Source: Devosia sp. XK-2
GTDB taxonomy: Bacteria > Pseudomonadota > Alphaproteobacteria > Rhizobiales > Devosiaceae
DNA length: 64,000 nucleotides
Direction of reading: 5' to 3'
Assembly: GCF_037113415.1 (NCBI RefSeq)
Contig: NZ_CP146608.1
Span: 1,260,501 to 1,324,500 of the forward strand
The notes beneath the pieces are model-generated. The model was not told where the DNA came from and did not search any database. It was given only the letters and a program-made list of their open reading frames with translations. Both the position numbers and the translations under genes were made by a program. This document shows positions 8,946 through 16,716 of this stretch, one piece after another (position 1 is the first letter of the stretch; each line of letters starts with the position of its first letter).

Positions 8946-10009
8946 GGCGTCACCGCCGCAAGGGGACGCCGCGGCCACAAGCGCACGGCGAGGATAGCGG
9001 CGCCGGCAATGATCAGCGCAAAGGCGCCGGTGCCGGTGCCCAGAGGGCTATAGGCGCTGATGCCGCGCTCGCCAAAGGCGACGAGCATGACCAAGGCCTC
9101 CAATGGCAGTCGGAACCGCATGCGATTGCCGCTAGGAAACCCGGCAACCGCAACCACCAGCAGCACCAGGCCCAATACGCGCAGCCCCTCCGCCGACCGG
9201 TCGAGCAGCCGCTTGACAAGTCCCGGCTCCCAGCCCGTATCGAGGGCGCGGGTGATAAGCGCAAAACTGTCGGTTTCGGACAAGACGTCGATCTGTGCCA
9301 CCTGTTGGGCCAGGCTTTCCACGCTGACATCGTAGCGGGAGAAGCGGATTTCCGAATATCGCCCATCGGCCTCTGTATATTGCAGTGCGCCATCGCGCAG
9401 CTCCAGCACATAGTCTTCACCCACGCTGACCACTCGGGCTGAGGCGGCGATATAGGTTCGGCGCGTTTCCGGATCGCGGCGGTCATCGGCGAAGAATTCG
9501 GTGATCACCCCGCCATCGGCACGTCCGCCGATCAGCAGGATGACGCCTGGCGTGACCTGGGTGAAGCGGTTGGGCTTGAGGGTCGAACTGACGAGGTCCG
9601 CGGCGACCTCGGCCGAGAGGCGATTGAGCTGGCGGTTGGCCAGCGGTTCGATCATATGGGCCAGGATCAAGACCATGGCGACGGCGCCCGCGCAGGTGAC
9701 AATGGCGGCGCGCCAGAGCCCGCTTACGCCGCGGCTGGTGTGAATGATGTGCAGTTCATGACTGGTCTGCAGCGCCGTCAACGCCCGGACGACCCCGATG
9801 CCGACGCAGATATAGAAAAAGGACAGGGCCAGCGGCGGCATCGTATAAAGCGCCTGCAGCGCCAATGTGCCGAATCCCTGGCCCTTGACCGAGACGACGT
9901 CGAATGAGCGCAGGCAATTGACCAGCCAGAGCAGGAAGCACACGATCCCGAACAGGATCAGCGCATCGCTCGCGAACAGGCGCGTCAAATAGGAGGTCAA
10001 TCGTCTCAT
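8942..10009 (-). CDS. lptF: LPS export permease LptF
   Basis: A 355-residue partner of LptG with the same architecture: N-terminal helices, a periplasmic domain, and C-terminal helices ending in RLWPRRPL. The ATG at 10009 (MRRLTSYLTRLF) is chosen because family members begin this way; the frame stays open further upstream without similarity. It opens a minus-strand cluster lptF-lptG-surA-pdxA-rsmA and diverges from holC. In many relatives the aminopeptidase pepA lies between lptF and holC; it is absent here. Confidence 0.9.
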   Translation of the reverse strand: MRRLTSYLTRLFASDALILFGIVCFLLWLVNCLRSFDVVSVKGQGFGTLALQALYTMPPLALSFFYICVGIGVVRALTALQTSHELHIIHTSRGVSGLWRAAIVTCAGAVAMVLILAHMIEPLANRQLNRLSAEVAADLVSSTLKPNRFTQVTPGVILLIGGRADGGVITEFFADDRRDPETRRTYIAASARVVSVGEDYVLELRDGALQYTEADGRYSEIRFSRYDVSVESLAQQVAQIDVLSETDSFALITRALDTGWEPGLVKRLLDRSAEGLRVLGLVLLVVAVAGFPSGNRMRFRLPLEALVMLVAFGERGISAYSPLGTGTGAFALIIAGAAILAVRLWPRRPLAAVTP

Positions 10010-10180
10010 GCGGCTAAAAAACGGCGTCCGTCGCTGATTTGCGTGGGATGAATCGCGCTGCACCTTGCGGCACTTCTCAACTTCACACAATCTCCCATCA
10101 CGTCACAGATGCGGTGCAAACATGCCAGAGCGGCGTGCGCTGAACTGGCGCCGCAAACCCGCGGCGGATAAGCTGGAAGC

Positions 10181-10645
10181 ATGGCCGAAGTCCTTTTCTA
10201 TCACCTTGAAGCCCGTCCGCTCGAAGCGGTCATACCCCTGCTGCTCGAAAAAACGCTGGAGCGGGGGTGGCGCGCCGTGGTGGAAGTGGGCTCGCGCGAG
10301 CGTGCCGAGGCGCTCGATGCCCATCTCTGGACCTATCGCGACGACAGTTTCCTGCCCCATGGCCTTGCCGGCGACGATGCCGAGGCGATGCAGCCCATTC
10401 TCATCACCACCGAGGCGGACAATCCCAATGCGGCAGCGGTGCGTTTCTTTGCCGATGGCGCCGTGCCCCAATCGGGGGAGGGCTATGAGCGGCTAGTCTA
10501 TATGTTTTCCGGCCACGATCCCGACGCCGTCCAGACGGCCCGCGACGCCTGGGTGGCCCTGCGCGGCGACAATGACGTGACCTATTGGCAGCAGGAAGCG
10601 AGCGGCCGCTGGGTCAAGAAGGGTCAGGCGACGCAGGCAACATGA
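10181..10645 (+). CDS. holC: DNA polymerase III subunit chi
   Basis: A 154-residue protein of the HolC family (VLFYHLEARPLEAVIPLLLEKTLERG, then LWTYRDDSFLPHG). Chi binds single-stranded DNA-binding protein and helps load the polymerase III clamp loader at replication forks. Length and N terminus are typical of alphaproteobacterial chi. The gene diverges from lptF and its stop overlaps the next gene as ATGA, coupling it to a YitT-type membrane protein. Confidence 0.9.
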   Translation: MAEVLFYHLEARPLEAVIPLLLEKTLERGWRAVVEVGSRERAEALDAHLWTYRDDSFLPHGLAGDDAEAMQPILITTEADNPNAAAVRFFADGAVPQSGEGYERLVYMFSGHDPDAVQTARDAWVALRGDNDVTYWQQEASGRWVKKGQATQAT

Positions 10646-11259
10646 CCCCCGACCTTTCCACGCCCAGCAAGCACAAGCTGCATGAGGATATTTTCGCCAT
10701 GCTTATCGGCACCATGCTGGTGTCGCTGGGCATCGCCTTTTACGCGCAAGTGCAATTGACCACGGGCAGCAGCGCAGGTGTCGCCCTGCTGCTGCAATAT
10801 ATCACCGGCATTCCCTTTGGCTGGCTGTTCTTTGGTATCAACCTGCCATTCTATGCGTTGGCCTGGTTCCGCATGGGGCTGCCTTTTACGCTCAAGACCA
10901 TCGCCAGCGTGGCCATGGTCTCCTATTTCTCCTCGCAGATCCCGGGCTGGATCGGTATCGAGCGCATCGATCCGCTCTTTGCCGCGCTGGTCGGCGGCGG
11001 GTTGATGGGGCTGGGCATCCTGTCGCTGTTCCGGCACAAGGCCAGCGTCGGCGGCATCAATATTCTGGCGCTGTTCCTGCAGGACAATTTCGGCATCCGC
11101 GCCGGCTATTTCCAGCTCGGCGTCGATGCTGTCATCCTAGTCATCGCCTTTTTCGTCCTGCCCTTCGACCGGGTCCTTTATTCGATCCTCGGGGCACTGG
11201 TGCTGAACATGATCATCGCCCTGAATCATCGCCCAGGGCGCTATGTGGGTTTCAGCTAA
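10642..11259 (+). CDS. YitT family membrane protein
   Basis: A 205-residue integral membrane protein with five to six predicted helices, for example near residues 14-38 and 48-70. The GTGSSAG-like motif in the first loop and the RHKASVGGINILALFLQ segment fit the YitT/DUF161 family, whose substrate is unknown; a transport role is often proposed. The ATG at 10642 overlaps the holC stop, so the start is well supported. The link to holC is probably just operon adjacency. Confidence 0.8.
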   Translation: MTPDLSTPSKHKLHEDIFAMLIGTMLVSLGIAFYAQVQLTTGSSAGVALLLQYITGIPFGWLFFGINLPFYALAWFRMGLPFTLKTIASVAMVSYFSSQIPGWIGIERIDPLFAALVGGGLMGLGILSLFRHKASVGGINILALFLQDNFGIRAGYFQLGVDAVILVIAFFVLPFDRVLYSILGALVLNMIIALNHRPGRYVGFS

Positions 11260-11265
11260 AGGCCT

Positions 11266-12090
11266 TTAATTGGCCGTGTCGCCCCAGCCCACGATGTCAT
11301 AGAGATACATGTAGAACATGTGCTCGGCCATTTCGTAGCAATAGATGACTTCGCTGGCGCTGGGATCATAAAAGGCATTGGGCTCGCCGCATTGGGTGGC
11401 CCGGAACGTTACCGGTCCCGGCAGGAGAAAACTGGCCGCTACGGTTTCGGCCGCATATTCCATGATCCGGTAGTCCTTGAGTGCCCGGGCGTAATCCTCA
11501 TAGTCCCCGGCCTCGTCATAGACGACTTCGATGCTGGCGACACTGTCGTCCTCGGTCAAATGCGGATCGAGCAGGGTCATCCACGAGGTGAGGGCCTGCT
11601 CATAGGTATAGCCGCAGGCTTCCTGCTGGTCCGTATCGAGTTCGTAAATATCGGCGGTTTCCCCGAAGGCCTCGGGATCCTTGCCCACCATCATGCAGAC
11701 CATGGCATAGGCCCGCTGAATGTCGAGGCTATGCTCGTCATAATAGGAAAAGTCGTCCACACCCGAGCCGGTGGAATTGACGGCATTGAAATACCAGCCA
11801 TCCGCCGCGTCGATCAGCGCGTCATAGCTGTCATCGCTTTCGTCGAATTCGAGCAGCCAGATCGTCGCCAATGCGTCGACGGCGTCTTCCTCCTTGCCCA
11901 GGACCGGCAGACCCAGTTCACCCACCAGCAGATGGCCGATTTCGTGATACATGGTGAAGGCTGCGTCATGCAGCGCAAACGCCATGGCATCGGCCAGAAC
12001 CTGGTTGTCCTCGTCCTGTGCCTGAGCGCCGATCGCGCCCAAAGTCAGGCAAGTAAAAATCGCGGCCAGAGCCGCTGCACATCTGTTCAT
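11266..12090 (-). CDS. DUF4344 metallopeptidase, copy A
   Basis: A 274-residue secreted protein. The signal peptide at residues 1-24 ends in AQAQ. A zinc-binding HEIGH motif lies in TMYHEIGHLLVGELGLPVLGKEEDA, and a conserved C-terminal CGEPNAFYDPSASEVIYCYE block follows. This layout matches DUF4344, a putative metallopeptidase family of unknown substrate. It is strikingly acidic. The next minus-strand gene upstream (12139-12936) is a paralogue with the same layout, so the pair arose by tandem duplication. The ATG at 12090 is chosen because it opens the signal peptide. Confidence 0.82.
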   Translation of the reverse strand: MNRCAAALAAIFTCLTLGAIGAQAQDEDNQVLADAMAFALHDAAFTMYHEIGHLLVGELGLPVLGKEEDAVDALATIWLLEFDESDDSYDALIDAADGWYFNAVNSTGSGVDDFSYYDEHSLDIQRAYAMVCMMVGKDPEAFGETADIYELDTDQQEACGYTYEQALTSWMTLLDPHLTEDDSVASIEVVYDEAGDYEDYARALKDYRIMEYAAETVAASFLLPGPVTFRATQCGEPNAFYDPSASEVIYCYEMAEHMFYMYLYDIVGWGDTAN

Positions 12091-12138
12091 AAAATGCCCC
12101 CATAGGCAGCGCGCCGCCAATCCCCCGGACGTCCGGCC

Positions 12139-12936
12139 TCAATCGCGACTGCGTTCTGCCCGCTGGTCGAGATGAAGCTGCATGAAATCCTGCATCAACT
12201 CATAGCAGAAGATGATTTCGGTTGTCGCGGGGTCATAGAAGGCATTGGACTCACCGCAGCGCCGGGCCGTGAAACGGACCTGGCCGTCCAGGCGATAGCC
12301 ACGGCGCAATTCCTCGGCGACCTCATCGAATATGCCGCTGCCGCGGAAGGCCCGCTCGGCCAGCCGCAGGCGCGTGCCACCGTCATGATAGGTGACGTTC
12401 ACCCGCGTGCCTGCCTTGCCCTCGACAAGCAGCGCGTCCAGGCTGCGGTTGATCAGTTCATAATCGAACAGGCAGGTGTGCTGGCGCTCGGAAGGGATGT
12501 CGTAGGAATTGGCTATGGTGCGGAAGGCGGTCCGGTCGGCGCCCACCATCAGGCAGATGATCTGCAGGGCGCGATGGCGATCCGGGCTGTAGCCGGAGGC
12601 ATAATCATCGCCATCGAAATAGTCGCCATAGCGCGCGCCGGTCAGCACCCAGCCATCGGCCGCATCTTCCAGCGCCTGATTGGCCTCGGGCGTATTCTTC
12701 TTGAGCAGCACCCAGGTCGCGATATTGTCCGCTGCATCCTCTTCCTTGCCCAATACGGGCAGGGCGAGCTTATCGATCAAGAGGTGCGCGACCTCGTGAT
12801 AGAGGGTGAAAAGGCTGTTATTGACTGCAAAGCGCAGCGTTTCGGCTCGGTCCTGCTTGGAAAGCCCGGAAAGGTCCTGCGCACTGGCCGGCAAAGCCAT
12901 GGCCAGGGCAATGAGCACGACGATAAGACGGAACAT
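12139..12936 (-). CDS. DUF4344 metallopeptidase, copy B
   Basis: A 265-residue paralogue of the gene at 11266-12090. The signal peptide at residues 1-20 ends in ASAQ. The zinc motif is HEVAH in TLYHEVAHLLIDKLALPVLGKEEDA, and the C-terminal CGESNAFYDPATTEIIFCYE block is shared. Copy B is much less acidic than copy A and has an arginine-rich C-terminal half. The two genes are separated by 48 bases in the same direction and are probably co-transcribed, B first. The ATG at 12936 is preferred over a GTG at 12948 because it opens the signal peptide. Confidence 0.82.
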   Translation of the reverse strand: MFRLIVVLIALAMALPASAQDLSGLSKQDRAETLRFAVNNSLFTLYHEVAHLLIDKLALPVLGKEEDAADNIATWVLLKKNTPEANQALEDAADGWVLTGARYGDYFDGDDYASGYSPDRHRALQIICLMVGADRTAFRTIANSYDIPSERQHTCLFDYELINRSLDALLVEGKAGTRVNVTYHDGGTRLRLAERAFRGSGIFDEVAEELRRGYRLDGQVRFTARRCGESNAFYDPATTEIIFCYELMQDFMQLHLDQRAERSRD

Positions 12937-13032
12937 GGCGGACCTCACTCGAGCAATGGGGTAAGTGAAGAGGAGCGCGGCGCTCCCGTCAACGCTTTCA
13001 GTCGCGTTTGGTGAAGCCTGGTAAACGCCCCG

Positions 13033-13455
13033 TCATGCCGTCGGCGGCAACCAGTCGGGCGGCGCCAGTTCAAACCCCTCAAAGCGGAAACCGGGCGCGA
13101 CCGTACAGCTCATCAATGTCCAGTCACCCAGGCTGCGGGCCGATTGCCACGCATGGGCCGGTACAATCCCCTGCGGCCGGTGACCGCTCAGGACATCCGC
13201 GCCCAGCGTGATTGTCGTCATCGCCTCGTGTCCGGCCATGGTCAGTTCCAGCGGGGCGCCAGCATGCCAAAGCCAGGTCTCCACCGCATCGACACGGTGC
13301 CAATGCGAGATTTCGCCAGCCCTGAGCAGGAAATAGATCGCGGTGGAGCGGGCCCGCCCATCCGGTCCCGGTTCGTCTTCAAAAGTCTGGACGTACCACC
13401 CGCCTTCGGGATGGGGTTGCAGGCCCAGCGCGGCGATGATCTCATCGGCTCTCAT
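13033..13455 (-). CDS. cupin domain protein (DUF985)
   Basis: A 140-residue single-domain cupin. The family's opening HPEGGWYVQTF motif, the STAIYFLL strand and the SHWHRVDAVETWLWHAG metal-site region are clear, and a second cupin motif follows (VPAHAWQSA). DUF985 proteins have unknown function. The ATG at 13455 overlaps the stop of the ABC-F gene as ATGA, so this gene is translated as the second cistron of a two-gene operon. The pairing gives no functional clue. Confidence 0.85.
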   Translation of the reverse strand: MRADEIIAALGLQPHPEGGWYVQTFEDEPGPDGRARSTAIYFLLRAGEISHWHRVDAVETWLWHAGAPLELTMAGHEAMTTITLGADVLSGHRPQGIVPAHAWQSARSLGDWTLMSCTVAPGFRFEGFELAPPDWLPPTA

Positions 13456-15326
13456 GCCCGCTCGGCCTCCTCCAGTTTGGCGCTCAATTCCAGCCAGCTT
13501 TCCTCCACCGCTTCAAGGTCGGTGGTGAACCGGGACTTGTCCCGACCCAGCGCGATCAGCCGGTCCGGCGATCCATCGTAAATCTTGGGGTCGGCCAGAT
13601 GGGCATCGACCTTGTCGATTTCGGCCCGCAGCCGCTTCATCTTGGTTTCGGCATCGGCAATCTTCTTCTTGAGCGGGGCCAGCTCGGCGCGACGGGCCGC
13701 GGCCTCCTGCCGCGACTGCTTGCGATCGCCCCCATTGGCATTGCCGCCGCCGGATTTGCCTTCCTTGTTGGCGGTGATGTTGCGCTGGTAGCTGTCGAGA
13801 TCCTCGTCCAGCTCGCGAATAGTGCCATTTTCGGCGATCCAGAGCGTGTCGCAGGTCGCCTCGATCAGGTGCCGGTCGTGCGAAATGATCAGCACTGCCC
13901 CCCGGTAGTCGTTGAGTGCATAGACCAGCGCATCGCGGCTATCGATGTCGAGATGGTTGGTCGGTTCGTCCAGGATCATCATCGACGGCCCCGAAAAGGT
14001 GATGAGCCCCATTAGAAGACGTGCCCGCTCGCCACCGGAAAGGTTCTTGGCCTTAGTGTCCATGCGCGATGTGGTCAGGCCCATCTGGGCCAGGCGGCTC
14101 CGGCGTTTTGCCTCATTGTCGAGCGGCATCAGCTCTGCAACATGTTCCAGCGGGGTCTGCTCGGGCTTGAGCTTGTCCATCTGGTGCTGCGCGAAATGGG
14201 CAATCTCGAGCTTCTTGTTGATCTTGAGCTGGCCGTCCATCACCGGAATATCGCCGGCCAGCAGCTTGGCAAAGGTCGACTTGCCGTTACCGTTCACACC
14301 GATCAGGGCGATGCGAGCATCCGGGTCGATGCGCTGTGTGACATTGCGCAAAATGACCTTGTCGCCATAGCCGGTTGAGACCTTGTCCAGGGTGATCATC
14401 GGGGTGGGCAGGTCCGCCTTGGGCTGCTGGAACTGGAACGGGGCCGCATGCTCGTCAAACATCGCCTCGGGCGGTCGCAGTTTCTCGATCATCTTGACGC
14501 GCGCCTGGGCCTGCTTTGCCTTGGTGGCCTTGGCCTTGAAGCGATCCACGAACTTTTGCAGATGTGCGATCTGCTCCAGCGTCTTTTCACGCTGCTTGTT
14601 GTTGAGCTCCATCTGCATCCGGCGCGTCTCTTCAAACGTGTCGTAATTGCCCTTGTAGTAGGTGAGCTTCCGATGCTCGAGATGCACGATAGAGTTGACC
14701 GCCTTGTTCAAGAGGTCGCGATCGTGGCTGATCAGGAACACGGTATAGGGATAGGTGGCGAGATATTTCTCCAGCCACAGAGTACCTTCGAGATCGAGAT
14801 AGTTGGTCGGCTCGTCGAGCAGCAGCAGGTCGGGCTGAGAAAACAGCACTGCCGCCAGCGCCACGCGCATGCGCCAGCCGCCGGACAGCTCGCGCGTCGG
14901 CGCGTTCTGCCGATCCTGCTCGAAGCCGAGACCCTTGAGGATCGAGGAGGCGCGCGCCTCGGCGGAATGCGCGTCGATATCGGCCAGCCGCATATGGATT
15001 TCGCCGATCCGATGCGGATCGGTCGCCGTTTCGGCTTCCGCAAGCAGGGCCGAACGCTCCTTGTCGGCAGCCAGCACCACCTCGAGCACGGTTTCCTCGC
15101 CCGCCGGCGCCTCCTGCGCCACGGCGCCGATCCGGGCCTTCTTGTTGACCTCGGTGGAGCCGCTATCGGCGCCGATATGGCCCTGGATCAGGTGAAACAG
15201 CGTCGTCTTGCCGGTGCCGTTCTTTCCCACAAAGCCGGCCTTGGCGCCATCGGGCAGCACCAGCGATGCCTCTTCGAAGAGCGGGCGACCCTGAATGCGA
15301 TAGGTGAGATTATTGATGGTCAGCAT
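13452..15326 (-). CDS. ABC-F family ATP-binding protein
   Basis: A 624-residue soluble protein with two ABC ATPase domains and no membrane segment. Walker A motifs are GKNGTGKTT (about residue 36) and GVNGNGKST (about residue 350); signature motifs LSGGWRMR and LSGGERARLL and Walker B LLLDEPTNYLD and MILDEPTNHLD are all present. A charged inter-domain linker and a C-terminal coiled coil complete the ABC-F layout. Members act on ribosomes (energy-dependent translation or ribosome protection); the subgroup here looks like YheS/Uup, not a known resistance factor. ATG at 15326 (MLTINNLTYR) is the expected start. Confidence 0.93.
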   Translation of the reverse strand: MLTINNLTYRIQGRPLFEEASLVLPDGAKAGFVGKNGTGKTTLFHLIQGHIGADSGSTEVNKKARIGAVAQEAPAGEETVLEVVLAADKERSALLAEAETATDPHRIGEIHMRLADIDAHSAEARASSILKGLGFEQDRQNAPTRELSGGWRMRVALAAVLFSQPDLLLLDEPTNYLDLEGTLWLEKYLATYPYTVFLISHDRDLLNKAVNSIVHLEHRKLTYYKGNYDTFEETRRMQMELNNKQREKTLEQIAHLQKFVDRFKAKATKAKQAQARVKMIEKLRPPEAMFDEHAAPFQFQQPKADLPTPMITLDKVSTGYGDKVILRNVTQRIDPDARIALIGVNGNGKSTFAKLLAGDIPVMDGQLKINKKLEIAHFAQHQMDKLKPEQTPLEHVAELMPLDNEAKRRSRLAQMGLTTSRMDTKAKNLSGGERARLLMGLITFSGPSMMILDEPTNHLDIDSRDALVYALNDYRGAVLIISHDRHLIEATCDTLWIAENGTIRELDEDLDSYQRNITANKEGKSGGGNANGGDRKQSRQEAAARRAELAPLKKKIADAETKMKRLRAEIDKVDAHLADPKIYDGSPDRLIALGRDKSRFTTDLEAVEESWLELSAKLEEAERA

Positions 15327-15422
15327 GCCATAATCTCGCCGATCCGATAGGCAGGATCGGCGGTCCATAAAGTCGGTTACAATTCTTGCTGTGCCAATAC
15401 AGCGCCCCTTAGGAGATGTCTA

Positions 15423-15830
15423 ATGCGCAAGACCATGGCTTCTATTCCCCTGGCGTTGACTGCGGCCCTGTGCGGTGGCGCCGCGCTAGCCCAGGAAGTG
15501 GCCAGCTTCACCGAGCTTTACGCCTGTCGGATCGATGCCGAGCGCATCCTGCTCAGGGCGACATTTGACGGTAGCGCCTGCTGGGCCGTCGAGAAGGCCG
15601 GGATGGCCGAGCCGCGTGGCACTATCGTGGCCGTGCACTTTCCCACGACCAGCACCGCCGAAATCTGCACCATGCAGATCGTGCCGGTCACGACGGAGCA
15701 GGTGATCGAAGTCCACGAACCTGTCATCGACCTCGATGTGACGGCTCTTGATCCTGAGAATAATGACGTGGCCCATGGTGTAATCGAGGCGAGCGAAGGG
15801 CAGGGGGACTGCCTTGAGGCAAGGGGCTGA
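15423..15830 (+). CDS. secreted protein of unknown function
   Basis: A 135-residue protein with a signal peptide at residues 1-23 ending in ALAQ. The mature part is about 112 residues, acidic, with four cysteines that could form two disulfides in the periplasm. I do not recognise a family. The start ATG follows an AGGAGATG ribosome site at a good distance. It lies between a divergent ABC-F gene and ndk; a GC-rich hairpin (15834-15850) stands just past its stop. Confidence 0.7.
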   Translation: MRKTMASIPLALTAALCGGAALAQEVASFTELYACRIDAERILLRATFDGSACWAVEKAGMAEPRGTIVAVHFPTTSTAEICTMQIVPVTTEQVIEVHEPVIDLDVTALDPENNDVAHGVIEASEGQGDCLEARG

Positions 15831-15833
15831 AAC

Positions 15834-15854
15834 GACGGCAAGTTGCCGTCTTGC
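15834..15854 (+). terminator. short hairpin between the secreted protein gene and ndk
   Basis: GACGGC (15834-15839) pairs with GCCGTC (15845-15850) around a five-base loop, followed by only TT. It may be a weak terminator. Confidence 0.35.
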
Positions 15855-15919
15855 GCCTTACACACTCAGCCGCTAAAAGGCGCCACCTTTCCAAACGCAT
15901 CAAGCAGGAACAAACCGCC

Positions 15920-16342
15920 ATGGCGCTCGAACGCACCTTCTCCATCATCAAGCCCGATGCCGTCCGCCGTAACCTGATCGGCAAGATCGTCGCCAAGTTC
16001 GAAGAGAACGGTCTGCGCCCCATCGCCATGAAGAAGATCCACATGACCCGCGAACAGGCCGAAGGCTTCTACGCGGTCCATAAGGAACGCCCCTTCTTCG
16101 GTGAACTGGTCGAGCAGATGATTGCCTCGCCGGTTGTCGTGCAGGTACTTGAAGGAGAAAACGCGATCCTCAAGAACCGCGAGATCATGGGCGCTACCAA
16201 CCCGGCCAATGCCGATGAAGGCACCATCCGCAAGGAATTTGCTCTCTCGGTTGGCGAAAATTCGGTCCACGGCTCCGACGCTCCCGAGACCGCTGCCCAG
16301 GAAATCAAGTTCTTCTTCTCCGACGACGAGCTCGTTGGCTAA
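15920..16342 (+). CDS. ndk: nucleoside diphosphate kinase
   Basis: A 140-residue Ndk. The N terminus [12 protein letters not shown], the [11 protein letters not shown] segment and the active-site histidine His117 in [10 protein letters not shown] are conserved. The enzyme transfers a phosphate from ATP to other nucleoside diphosphates through phospho-His. ATG at 15920 is used because family members start with MALERT; the frame is open for 23 codons upstream. The next gene starts at the base after its stop. Confidence 0.97.
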   Translation: MALERTFSIIKPDAVRRNLIGKIVAKFEENGLRPIAMKKIHMTREQAEGFYAVHKERPFFGELVEQMIASPVVVQVLEGENAILKNREIMGATNPANADEGTIRKEFALSVGENSVHGSDAPETAAQEIKFFFSDDELVG

Positions 16343-16549
16343 ATGCCCTACGTCAACGTTCGCATTCTCGACGATGATGTCACCGCCGAGCAAAAGGCTC
16401 AGGTGATCGCCGAGATTACGGATACGATGGTCCGCGTGCTCAACAAGTCACCAGAGACCACTTTCGTCGTTATCGACGAAGTGCCGCTCGAAAACTGGGG
16501 TTTCAAGGGCAAGCCCATCGCCCAGTTGCGCAAGCAGCCCAAGGACTGA
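16343..16549 (+). CDS. tautomerase family protein (4-oxalocrotonate tautomerase-like)
   Basis: A 68-residue protein. Removal of the initiator Met would expose Pro1 (MPYVNVRI), the catalytic base of the tautomerase superfamily, and the segment VVIDEVPLENWGFKGKP matches small 4-OT-like enzymes. The substrate cannot be deduced. The ATG begins directly after the ndk stop, so the two genes form one unit, ended by the strong terminator at 16574. Confidence 0.85.
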   Translation: MPYVNVRILDDDVTAEQKAQVIAEITDTMVRVLNKSPETTFVVIDEVPLENWGFKGKPIAQLRKQPKD

Positions 16550-16573
16550 CGCGACCAGCACCACAAAAATCCA

Positions 16574-16597
16574 GGCCGCCCGCCGGGCGGCCTTTTT
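16574..16597 (+). terminator. Rho-independent terminator of ndk-tautomerase
   Basis: An 8-bp GC stem (GGCCGCCC at 16574-16581, GGGCGGCC at 16585-16592) with a three-base loop, followed by five T. It lies 25 bases after the tautomerase stop. Confidence 0.9.
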
Positions 16598-16716
16598 GCT
16601 TGTTCGTGCTATAAGGCATCGAACACATCCCGGGTCACTCCGCCATTAGGGCGGAACCCCATTGATAGACACCAATAATCGGTCGGAGCATCCCGCAGAG
16701 TCGGGGCACGGCACGC

